From Aquirhabdus sp. (GTDB lineage: Bacteria > Pseudomonadota > Gammaproteobacteria > Pseudomonadales > Moraxellaceae), in the NCBI GenBank assembly GCA_030151145.1, contig JASLEL010000223.1:1-12131 (forward strand): a stretch of 12,131 nucleotides of DNA, read 5' to 3'. The translations under genes were made by a program, and so were the position numbers. Numbering within the stretch: position 1 is the first letter of the stretch; each line of letters opens with the position of its first letter. The notes under the pieces are model-generated. The model did no database searches. It was not told the origin of the DNA and worked only from the letters and a program-made list of their open reading frames with translations. Of this stretch, positions 1 through 6,819 are shown one piece after another.

Positions 1-2125
1 CAACACGAACAGCTCGGTGTCGTCGGTCAGCACTGGCTTGAGCAACACGAACAGCACGGTTTCTTCGGTGAGCAGCAACCTGTCGAATGTGTCGACTGGC
101 TTGTCGAGTGTATCGACCAACCTGTCTAGCGTATCGGCAGGCTTGAGTAACACGAACAGCTCGGTGTCCTCGATCAGCACTGGTCTGAGCAACACGAATA
201 GTTCGGTGTCTTCGATCAGTACCGGTCTGAGCAACACGAATAGTTCGGTCTCGTCGATCAGCACTGGCTTGAGCAACACGAATAGCTCGGTGTCGTCGGT
301 CAGCACTGGTCTGAGCAATACGAATAGCTCGGTGTCCTCGATCAGCACAGGTCTGAGCAACACGAATAGCTCGGTGTCCTCGATCAGCACTGGTCTGAGC
401 AATACGAACAGCTCGGTGTCCTCGATCAGCACTGGCCTGAGCAATACGAACAGCTCGGTGTCGTCGATCAGTACCGGTCTGAGCAACACGAATAGTTCGG
501 TGTCGTCGGTCAGCAGCGGTCTGTCGAATGTGTCGACTGGCTTGTCGAGTGTATCGACCAACCTGTCTAGCGTATCGGCAGGTCTGTCGAATGTTTCAAC
601 GGGCTTGAGCAACACGAATAGCAGCGTATCGTCGATCAGCAGTGGTCTGAGTGATACGAACAGCTCGGTCTCGTCGATCAGCAGCGGTCTGAGCAACACG
701 AATACCACGGTATCGTCGATCAGTACTGGTCTGAGCAACACGAATAGCTCCGTGTCCTCGATCAGCACTGGCCTCAGCAATACGAACACCACGGTGTCGT
801 CGGTTAGTACTGGCCTGAGCAACACGAACAGCTCGGTGTCGTCGATCAGCAGTGGCTTGAGCAACACCAACACCACGGTCTCGTCGGTCAGCACAGGTCT
901 GAGCAATACCAACAGCACCGTATCGTCGGTCAGCACTGGCTTGAGTAATACCAACAGCACGGTGTCGTCGATCAGCGGTGGTCTGTCGAATGTCTCGACT
1001 GGCCTGAGCAACACGAACAGTTCGGTATCCTCGATCAGCAATGGTCTGAGTAATACCAACAGCTCGCTGTCCTCGGTCAGCAGTGGCCTGAGCAACACCA
1101 ACAGCTCGGTATCGTCGATCAGCAGTGGTCTGTCGAATGTCTCGACTGGCCTCAGCAATACCAATAGCTCGGTGTCCTCGATCAGTAGTGGTCTGAGCGA
1201 TACCAACAGCTCGGTATCGTCGGTCAGCAGCGGTCTGACGAACGTGTCGAGTGGCTTGAGCAACACGAACACCTCGCTGTCGTCACTGAGCAGCAGCCTG
1301 AGTGGCTTCACCAGCGCGACATCGTCGATCAGTACGAGCTTGAGCAACACCAACAGCAACGTATCGACGATCAGCACAGGTCTGTCGAATGTGTCGAGTG
1401 GCTTGAGCATCACGAACGTGAACCTGTCGGCGGTCAGCACAAACCTGTCGAATGTATCGACCGGTCTGAGCATGACTAACAGCTCGGTGTCTTCGATCAG
1501 TAGCGGTCTGACGACGATTAACAACACGGGTACCAAGTACTTCCAGTCGAACTCGACCAATGCGCCGGCTCAGGCTTTGGGTACAGATACGATTGCGATT
1601 GGACCAGGTGCAATTGCCAAGGGTACTAACGCTGTCGCAATCGGTACGAACGCTCAGGCGGTTTCGGATGGTTCGATGGCGATCGGCAACGGCGCTAACG
1701 CTTCGGCGGCTAACGCAGTTGCTCTGGGTACCAACTCGATTGCTACCCGTGCCAATACGATCTCGGTCGGTGCGCCAGGTGCTGAACGTCAGATCACCAA
1801 TGTGGCACCAGGTACCCAAGGTACCGATGCGGTCAACCTGAATCAGTTGAACGCGGTGTCCACACAGTTGAACAGCCGTATCAACGAGCTGAACAACATT
1901 GCGTCGGATGGTGTCGCTTCGGCTACCGCGCTGTCGCAGTTGCCTGATCTGAACGAACATCAACGTATGAACGTGGGCTTGGGCTTCGGTTCGTACAACG
2001 GTTCGACAGCGGTTGCGGTCGGTGCCAAGTTCCGCGTGGGTGACAATACCCGCGTCAACATCGGTGTCGGTACGACGGGTGATGGTAAGGCAGCCTTCGG
2101 TGCGGGTATCGGCTTCGGCTGGTAA
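1..2125 (+). CDS. Trimeric autotransporter adhesin (YadA-like), 3' part; 5' end outside window
   Basis: This is the C-terminal part of a type Vc secreted adhesin, which trimerises and displays its passenger on the cell surface. The frame is already open at base 2 and the GTG at 17 is an internal Val, so the start lies upstream. Codons to about 1515 encode a low-complexity stalk of heptads (L/V at a, V/I/T at d), mostly as 14-residue units such as SVSSISTGLSNTNS. YadA-like head repeats (AIG, VAIGTNA, MAIGNGA, VALGTNS) span about 1579-1776. A neck motif (RQITNVAPGT, then DAVNLNQL) spans about 1781-1858. From about 1864 to the stop is a short coiled coil and the four-strand beta-barrel anchor, ending in the aromatic FGW. 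A strong terminator follows. Family assignment is firm; ligand and total length cannot be known. Confidence 0.95.
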   Translation, partial: NTNSSVSSVSTGLSNTNSTVSSVSSNLSNVSTGLSSVSTNLSSVSAGLSNTNSSVSSISTGLSNTNSSVSSISTGLSNTNSSVSSISTGLSNTNSSVSSVSTGLSNTNSSVSSISTGLSNTNSSVSSISTGLSNTNSSVSSISTGLSNTNSSVSSISTGLSNTNSSVSSVSSGLSNVSTGLSSVSTNLSSVSAGLSNVSTGLSNTNSSVSSISSGLSDTNSSVSSISSGLSNTNTTVSSISTGLSNTNSSVSSISTGLSNTNTTVSSVSTGLSNTNSSVSSISSGLSNTNTTVSSVSTGLSNTNSTVSSVSTGLSNTNSTVSSISGGLSNVSTGLSNTNSSVSSISNGLSNTNSSLSSVSSGLSNTNSSVSSISSGLSNVSTGLSNTNSSVSSISSGLSDTNSSVSSVSSGLTNVSSGLSNTNTSLSSLSSSLSGFTSATSSISTSLSNTNSNVSTISTGLSNVSSGLSITNVNLSAVSTNLSNVSTGLSMTNSSVSSISSGLTTINNTGTKYFQSNSTNAPAQALGTDTIAIGPGAIAKGTNAVAIGTNAQAVSDGSMAIGNGANASAANAVALGTNSIATRANTISVGAPGAERQITNVAPGTQGTDAVNLNQLNAVSTQLNSRINELNNIASDGVASATALSQLPDLNEHQRMNVGLGFGSYNGSTAVAVGAKFRVGDNTRVNIGVGTTGDGKAAFGAGIGFGW
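2..1510 (+). repeat. 42-bp (14-codon) tandem repeats encoding the adhesin stalk
   Basis: Near-identical 42-bp units (consensus peptide SNTNSSVSSISTGL) run almost without break. Nine consecutive units lie at about 145-522, and more diverged ones continue to about 1510. They are interspersed with 21-bp heptad units (LSNVSTG, LSSVSTN, LSSVSAG). Units differ mainly at synonymous sites (AAC/AAT, TCG/AGC) and at a few I/V, T/S positions. All lengths are multiples of 21 bp, so unit gain or loss would keep frame and heptad register. This DNA is prone to recombination and to misassembly. Confidence 0.93.
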
Positions 2126-2143
2126 TCGCAGCCCTCGGGCTTG

Positions 2144-2177
2144 AAGAAAAAAGCGCATCGGTATGCGCTTTTTTCTT
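2144..2177 (+). terminator. Intrinsic terminator after the adhesin gene
   Basis: A perfect 15-bp inverted repeat (AAGAAAAAAGCGCAT and its complement) encloses the 4-base loop CGGT. The stem has a GC core flanked by an A tract on the left and a T tract on the right. It starts 18 bp after the adhesin stop codon. The A/T symmetry would let it work in either direction. It implies that the adhesin and the genes that follow are largely separate transcripts. Confidence 0.9.
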
Positions 2178-2390
2178 ATCTGTGGCTTTATTTCGCATGA
2201 GATCGGGAGCTATCGCGGGTTTCATGTGCGCTTGCTTGTGATCGCGGTGGCGATGACGATGCATGCGGATTTCGTCTGTGACGAGAACGCGGTATAGTGC
2301 GTGTGGATATGCGGTATTGAGCAGGCGCTTGGGCGTCTGGATGGCTTTAGGTTGGATCGTTTTTAAGTTGGATGATGTTCAGTTTCCGGC

Positions 2391-2396
2391 AGGGAG
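2391..2396 (+). promoter_or_regulatory. Ribosome binding site deciding the start of paralog 1
   Basis: AGGGAG lies 4 bases before ATG 2401. It supports this start over the longer open frame, whose extra N-terminal 46 residues have no counterpart in the two paralogs. Confidence 0.65.
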
Positions 2397-2400
2397 TGGT

Positions 2401-3513
2401 ATGCATAAGCGGTTGGTGGTGGGAATTTCGTTTTTTGTCAGCCCTCGGGTATCGGATATCTGGTCGAATGGGGCCGTGCAGAACATTATTTTTCTGTATT
2501 TCCTGCTCTTAAAGCTGCCATCGGTGGCTGAGGTGCTGCTGATCAATGCGGGAGATGGCGATACGCTGCCTGAGGGTTTGCTGTTGGGCGAGCATGCCTT
2601 GCAGTTTCATCGCCTGACTGAAGTGGCGTCGCGTCTGGATGTGCTGGTCGATGGCAATGCGCAGATGGAAATGCACGAGATGGATCTGGTACGGGCGCAT
2701 GGCGGCAAGATCATCAATTATCTGGTGGGCAATGACTTTATCATTGATATGGAGCGCTGCCTGTTTGATCGTCCGTTGGGGACGATGTTTAACGGTTATG
2801 TCTATGATGCGGTGTGGACGTTGCCGCATCACGCGCGCACCTGTCGCTCGTATTTTGAGGTGATGCATCGATCACCGGTTGAGATCATGCCGTATATCTG
2901 GTCACCGATGTTCCTGCAGAAGGAAATCGCCACGCTGCCGGTGCCCTATGGCTATCAAGCCAAACCGGGTCCGAAGCGGATTGCGATCTTTGAGCCGAAC
3001 TTAAACGTGGTGAAGACGTGTCATTATCCGCTCTTGGTCTGTGAACTGGCGTACCGCAAAGACCCATCGCTATTTAAAAATATCTATGTGACCAACACTT
3101 CGCATATGGCGACCAATCAGACCTTTCAGCATTTCATCGGGACGATGGATATTGCCAAGTCTAAGGTGGCGACGATTGAGGAGCGCTATAAGACGCCGTA
3201 TTTCATGACGCATCATGCTGAGGTGGTGGTGTCGCATCAGTGGGAAAATCAGCTGAATAATCTTTACCTTGATCTGCTCTATGGTGCTTATCCGTTGGTG
3301 CATAACTCGGAGATGCTCAAAGCGGGCTATTACTATGAGCCGTTCAATGCGGCGGCGGGGGCAGAGGTGCTGCTCGATGTGCTACATAATCATGATAAGC
3401 GCATTGATGCGTATCGGGCACAGGCGGAGGCTTATTTAGCCAGCGTGCAGTATGATGCGCCTGCGAATATCAGGGCGCATGAAGAGGCGCTGTGGCGGGT
3501 GGTGAATGGTTGA
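2401..3513 (+). CDS. DUF2827-like protein, paralog 1
   Basis: A 370-residue protein that I match to DUF2827 from its conserved blocks; no function is established. Blocks seen: WSNGAVQN (21-28), GNDFIIDME (110-118), VWTLPHHA (138-145), TCRSYFEVM (147-155), PYIWSPMFL (164-172), IAIFEPNLNVVK (194-205), VVSHQWENQLNN (276-287) and YPLVHNS (297-303). Two alpha/beta halves and the late Glu/YPLVHNS stretch recall GT-B glycosyltransferases, which is inference only. No signal peptide is seen, so it is probably cytoplasmic. The frame is open back to 2263, but I choose ATG 2401: it has AGGGAG five bases upstream and lines up with paralogs 2 and 3. It is the first gene after the adhesin terminator, 47 bp before the lipoprotein gene. 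Confidence 0.85.
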   Translation: MHKRLVVGISFFVSPRVSDIWSNGAVQNIIFLYFLLLKLPSVAEVLLINAGDGDTLPEGLLLGEHALQFHRLTEVASRLDVLVDGNAQMEMHEMDLVRAHGGKIINYLVGNDFIIDMERCLFDRPLGTMFNGYVYDAVWTLPHHARTCRSYFEVMHRSPVEIMPYIWSPMFLQKEIATLPVPYGYQAKPGPKRIAIFEPNLNVVKTCHYPLLVCELAYRKDPSLFKNIYVTNTSHMATNQTFQHFIGTMDIAKSKVATIEERYKTPYFMTHHAEVVVSHQWENQLNNLYLDLLYGAYPLVHNSEMLKAGYYYEPFNAAAGAEVLLDVLHNHDKRIDAYRAQAEAYLASVQYDAPANIRAHEEALWRVVNG

Positions 3514-3560
3514 TAAGGATCAATCATGTGATTTCTAGAATACGTGTTGAGAGGGATGTG

Positions 3561-4169
3561 ATGCGTGGGCGGTTAGGGGTGATTGGATGGGGTGTGGTGC
3601 TCTTGGCGGGTTGCGCGCAGACACCGCCTGACGTCGTGATCAGACCGGTTCCGACGTTGACACCCATTGAGGCTAAGCAGTCTAAGTTGCTCTTTTTGTC
3701 GGACGCCGCTGTAAATCTAGCGGCGGTCAAGTTTGGGCAAATGAGTTATGGTGCGTCGTGTTCCGGTGCGGTGGATCTTAAATGGACGAGTCCGGTCAGC
3801 ACCAATGAGCGGATGACCAGTCAAATCCGTAAGGCATTCAAGAAGCATGGTTACAATGCACCATACAGCTTGATCAAAACCCAGGCGGAAGATGATGCAG
3901 ACATCCTGATCGGTGCAGGTCTAACCGGCATGCAAGTGAACATCTGCACGACGCCAAATGGGCAAAAAGGCGAGGTGTACGAAGAGATCACCTGGCAAGT
4001 CTTTGACAAGAGAAACAAAAAAACACTGGCGCTGCAAACGCGTGGCACCAGTAGAATGGATAAGGCAACGAAAGACGGTTTAGATACGCTGCTGAATAAG
4101 GCATTGGCGCATGCGACAGAGAATTTTCTGGCGCGTACGGATGTGCATGCCATGCTAGATGCGCAATGA
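3561..4169 (+). CDS. Small lipoprotein of unknown function
   Basis: A 202-residue protein with a basic N-terminus, hydrophobic segment and lipobox LAGC (residues 15-18), so Cys18 should be lipidated. The next residue is Ala, not Asp, which in enterobacterial rules points to the outer membrane. The mature part is mixed alpha/beta with no membrane segment; a central ADILIGAGLTGMQVN stretch looks like a buried beta strand. I do not recognise the family. ATG 3561 is chosen because GAGGGA lies just upstream and it places the signal peptide at the N-terminus, although the frame is open from 3492. It sits between DUF2827-like paralogs 1 and 2 (47 and 77 bp gaps, same strand), suggesting a shared transcript and perhaps a role in adhesin biogenesis, which is inference. 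Confidence 0.8.
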   Translation: MRGRLGVIGWGVVLLAGCAQTPPDVVIRPVPTLTPIEAKQSKLLFLSDAAVNLAAVKFGQMSYGASCSGAVDLKWTSPVSTNERMTSQIRKAFKKHGYNAPYSLIKTQAEDDADILIGAGLTGMQVNICTTPNGQKGEVYEEITWQVFDKRNKKTLALQTRGTSRMDKATKDGLDTLLNKALAHATENFLARTDVHAMLDAQ

Positions 4170-4246
4170 CGCTGATGCGATGACGGCGATGTGATGGCTT
4201 CTTGCGGTCATGTTTAAATGAAGATGGATTTAAGGCAGATGATGTC

Positions 4247-5377
4247 GTGAGTGAAAAAAAACTGGTCGTGGGCGTGACGTTCTTTGTGAGCCCGAGCAAT
4301 ACCAATATCTGGGCGACGGGTGCGATTCAGAATGTGATTTATCTGTATCTGCTCTTGCAGAAAGTGCCGTCGGTGGCGGAGGTATGGCTGATCAATGGCG
4401 GTGACAGCGATGTGCTGGCGGATAGCCTGATGCTGGATGGCATCGATATCAAGATCACGCGTCTGCCTCAGGTCGTCGATCAGCTCGATGTGCTGATCGA
4501 GGCGGGCGCACAGGTCGCCAAAGATGAGATTACCCAGCTGCATGCACGTGGTGCCAAGGTGGTGTCTTATCGCATGGGCAATGACTTTGTCATTGATATG
4601 GAGCGGGTGATCTTCAAGCAGCCGTCGGGCTATCTCTTTCAGCAGGCGGGCTTTGATGAGGTGTGGACGCTGCCGCACCATGCCCATACCTGTCGCTCGT
4701 ACTGGGAGGTGATGGAGCGTTGCCCGGTCAAGGTGCTGCCGTATATCTGGACGCCGCTGTTCTTGAATAAGACCATCAAGGAGCTGCCCGAGGGGCTGCA
4801 CTATGGCTATCAGCCGGATCTGACTGTGCCGCCAGCCAAGAAGAAAATCGCGATCCTTGAGCCGAATGTGAATGTGGTCAAGAGCTGCCATTACCCGCTG
4901 TTGGTCTGTGAGGTGGCGTATCGTCGGGATAAGTCGCTGTTTTCCAATGTCTATACCACCAATACGTCGCATATCCGCGATCACGTGACCTTTCAGCATT
5001 TCATCGGCACCATGGATATCGGCTTGCAGGGTGTAGCGACAGTTGAAGATCGCTATACCACGCCGTACTTCATGTCGGCGCACGCCAGTGTGGTGGTGTC
5101 GCATCAGTGGGAAAACCAGCTCAACAATATGTATCTCGACATCCTCTATGGCGGCTATCCGCTGATCCATAACTCGACGATGCTGAAGGCGGGCTATTAT
5201 TACGAGTCGTTCGACGCCGAGTCGGGTGCGGATGCGCTCATCAAGGCGCTGCAAAATCACGATCAGAATATCGAGGCGTATCGCGCCGAGGCGAATGCTT
5301 TCCTCAGCACGGTGATGGCAGATAGCCCTGAGAATATCCGCCAGTATGAAGCGGCGTTACTGGCGCTGTTTGCCTGA
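4247..5377 (+). CDS. DUF2827-like protein, paralog 2
   Basis: A 376-residue paralog of the proteins on either side, closest by eye to paralog 1; both carry TFQHFIGTMDI and HQWENQLNN. Conserved blocks: WATGAIQN (22-29), GNDFVIDMER (111-120), VWTLPHHA (139-146), PYIWTPLFL (165-173), IAILEPNVNVVK (201-212), HQWENQLNN (286-294), GYPLIHNS (303-310), AGYYY (315-319). The start is GTG 4247: AAGG lies about 12 bases upstream, and the following SEKKLVVGVTFF aligns with the paralog 1 start. The frame is open from TTG 4202, but those extra residues are not conserved. No signal peptide or membrane segment is seen. Function is unknown; a GT-B-like transferase acting on the neighbouring adhesin is the best guess. 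Confidence 0.85.
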   Translation: MSEKKLVVGVTFFVSPSNTNIWATGAIQNVIYLYLLLQKVPSVAEVWLINGGDSDVLADSLMLDGIDIKITRLPQVVDQLDVLIEAGAQVAKDEITQLHARGAKVVSYRMGNDFVIDMERVIFKQPSGYLFQQAGFDEVWTLPHHAHTCRSYWEVMERCPVKVLPYIWTPLFLNKTIKELPEGLHYGYQPDLTVPPAKKKIAILEPNVNVVKSCHYPLLVCEVAYRRDKSLFSNVYTTNTSHIRDHVTFQHFIGTMDIGLQGVATVEDRYTTPYFMSAHASVVVSHQWENQLNNMYLDILYGGYPLIHNSTMLKAGYYYESFDAESGADALIKALQNHDQNIEAYRAEANAFLSTVMADSPENIRQYEAALLALFA

Positions 5378-5379
5378 GG
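5376..5379 (+). promoter_or_regulatory. Ribosome binding site overlapping the paralog 2 stop codon
   Basis: GAGG overlaps the TGA of paralog 2 (5375-5377) and lies 9 bases before GTG 5389. This fixes the start of paralog 3 and suggests translational coupling of the two. Confidence 0.6.
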
Positions 5380-5388
5380 TGCCGGATA

Positions 5389-6525
5389 GTGGAACAGGTG
5401 CATGCAGGACTGCCGGCAGATGGGCTTAAGGTCGGTCTGACGGTCTTTATCGGTTCGGCCAATAGCAGTATCTGGTCGAATGGCGCGATCCAGAATTATG
5501 TCTTTCTCTATCTGCTGCTGCGGCAGTTGCCAGCGGTGGCCGATGTGGTGCTGGTCAATGGCGGCGACAGTGATGATGTGACCGGGCTTCTGCTGGACGA
5601 TCTGCCGATTCGGGTGGTGCGCTTGCATGAGGCGGTGGCGTCGTTTGATGTGCTGATCGAAGGCGGTGCGCAGGTGGACTGGCAGACGGCAGCGGCTTTT
5701 CGGGCGCGCGGCGGCAAGCTCGTGACTTACCAGGTCGGCAATAGCTATGTGATGGATGTGGAGACGGTGCTGTTTGGCCGTAGCGCGTCGCGCACCTTTG
5801 ACGGGACGCGCTTTGATGCGGTGTGGACGTTGCCGCACCATGCGCCGACCTGCCGCTCGTACTGGGAGGTGATGCATCGCAGTCGGGTCGAGGTGTTGCC
5901 GTATATCTGGTCGCCGCTGTTTTTGGATCAGAGTATTGCGACGGTGCCGGATGGCGGGTACTTCGGCTATGCGCCGGGGCGGGCCAAGAAACGCATCGCC
6001 ATCCTGGAGCCGAACCTCAATGTGGTGAAGACCTTTCATTATCCGATGCTGGTCTGTGAGCGTGCCTACCGTCAGTCCCCCGAGCTGATCCAGTCGATCC
6101 ATGTGACCAATACCGCACACATCACGCATGATCCGGTGATGCAGAACTTCATGTGTCATACCGATGCGGGGCAGGCGGGGGTGGCGACCATTGAGGATCG
6201 TTATCCGATCGCGCATTTCATGGCGCTGTATGCCGATGTAGTGGTAGCGCATCAGTGGCAGAATGCCTTAAATAATATGTACCTCGACGTGCTGTATGGC
6301 GGCTATCCCTTGATCCACAATTCCACCATGGTGGATGCGGGCTACTATTATCCCGAGTTTGATGCCGAAGCGGGGGCCAAGGTCCTGTTGGAGGTACTCA
6401 CAAACCATGACAGCCAGATCGAGGCTTATCGCACGCGTGCTGATGCATGGCTTGCCACGATGCGCTGGGACTATGCGCCAAATGTGCGCGCCTATGAGGC
6501 GGCATTGCTGCGGCTGTTTGCTTAA
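5389..6525 (+). CDS. DUF2827-like protein, paralog 3 (variant motifs)
   Basis: A 378-residue third paralog, 11 bp after paralog 2, so almost certainly co-transcribed. GTG 5389 is the start: GAGG at 5376-5379 overlaps the previous stop at good spacing, and the tagged-on N-terminus (about 12 residues) precedes the conserved GLTVFIGSANSSIWSNGAIQN. Shared blocks: VWTLPHHAPTCRSYWEVM (145-162), PYIWSPLFL (171-179), IAILEPNLNVVK (203-214), YGGYPLIHNS (303-312). Two acidic residues conserved in paralogs 1 and 2 are replaced: GND becomes GNS (117-119) and HQWEN becomes HQWQN (288-292). It may have altered activity or a structural role. Its stop codon lies in a 19-bp tandem duplication. Confidence 0.85.
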   Translation: MEQVHAGLPADGLKVGLTVFIGSANSSIWSNGAIQNYVFLYLLLRQLPAVADVVLVNGGDSDDVTGLLLDDLPIRVVRLHEAVASFDVLIEGGAQVDWQTAAAFRARGGKLVTYQVGNSYVMDVETVLFGRSASRTFDGTRFDAVWTLPHHAPTCRSYWEVMHRSRVEVLPYIWSPLFLDQSIATVPDGGYFGYAPGRAKKRIAILEPNLNVVKTFHYPMLVCERAYRQSPELIQSIHVTNTAHITHDPVMQNFMCHTDAGQAGVATIEDRYPIAHFMALYADVVVAHQWQNALNNMYLDVLYGGYPLIHNSTMVDAGYYYPEFDAEAGAKVLLEVLTNHDSQIEAYRTRADAWLATMRWDYAPNVRAYEAALLRLFA

Positions 6526-6554
6526 TGCCGAGACTTTTGCTTAGTGCCGAGACT
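6517..6554 (+). repeat. 19-bp tandem duplication across the stop codon of paralog 3
   Basis: TTTGCTTAATGCCGAGACT (6517-6535) is followed directly by a copy with a single change, A to G (6536-6554). The first copy contains the last two codons and the TAA stop of paralog 3; the second lies in the 3' untranslated region. It appears to be a recent slippage duplication. Confidence 0.9.
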
Positions 6555-6731
6555 GCGCGCAAGGCGTAAATGATGTCGTGAGGCTGCAATGGCTTTACGA
6601 CGGCAATGGCGTGACGAGATGCGTGGGTTAAGGCTTTACTTGCCCGCTGCTTTGACTTTCCTGTGAGCTGATACAGCGCGATCTGCTGGATCACGCTGGT
6701 CTATGATTCCCCGATCTGATGCTTTCACATC

Positions 6732-6782
6732 GCTGGTTCAGATGGCTTGTCCACACAGCTGGTCCACACGGCTTTTCCACAC
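6732..6782. repeat. 13-bp-period direct repeat, GCTGGTCCACAC-like
   Basis: Four 12-base units start every 13 bp: 6732 (degenerate, 9 of 12 matches to the unit at 6758), 6745 GCTTGTCCACAC, 6758 GCTGGTCCACAC and 6771 GCTTTTCCACAC. The last contains TTTTCCACA, which fits the relaxed DnaA-box pattern TTWTNCACA; the other two differ from it. The array abuts the palindrome at 6783 in the convergent intergenic region. It could be a protein-binding array or simple tandem expansion. Confidence 0.75.
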
Positions 6783-6806
6783 ATATGCCCGCATATGCGG
6801 GCATAT
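6783..6806. terminator. Perfect 24-bp palindrome, probable terminator between convergent units
   Basis: ATATGCCCGC, central ATAT, GCGGGCATAT: a perfect palindrome giving a 10-bp stem with a 4-base loop. On the plus strand it is followed after three bases by TTTTT (6810-6814), so it may end the paralog 2/3 transcript. On the minus strand it lies 13 bp past the stop of the gene ending at 6820 but lacks a clear T tract. Its symmetry would also suit a dimeric DNA-binding protein. Confidence 0.55.
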
Positions 6807-6819
6807 CACTTTTTCCTGA

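Noticed and set aside
17..19. GTG as the start codon of the adhesin
   Set aside because: The same frame is open to base 2 with the same repeat peptide, so this is an internal valine of a gene that begins upstream.
2..1510. CRISPR-like array because of regular repeats
   Set aside because: Period is 42 bp with no unique spacers, and the repeats are in frame within an adhesin stalk.
1283..2158. Long minus-strand open frame opposite the adhesin 3' end
   Set aside because: Arg/Thr-rich mirror of a biased coding sequence; it overlaps head, neck and anchor coding and crosses into the terminator.
4214..5260. 348-codon minus-strand open frame opposite paralog 2, and a similar one opposite paralog 3 (5263-6252)
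   Set aside because: Both are antisense shadows with similar His/Arg-rich composition because the paralogs are homologous; no family resemblance or ribosome site.
6745..6782. Chromosome or plasmid origin suggested by DnaA-box-like words
   Set aside because: Only one unit fits TTWTNCACA, there is no AT-rich unwinding region, and no dnaA, rep or par gene is near.
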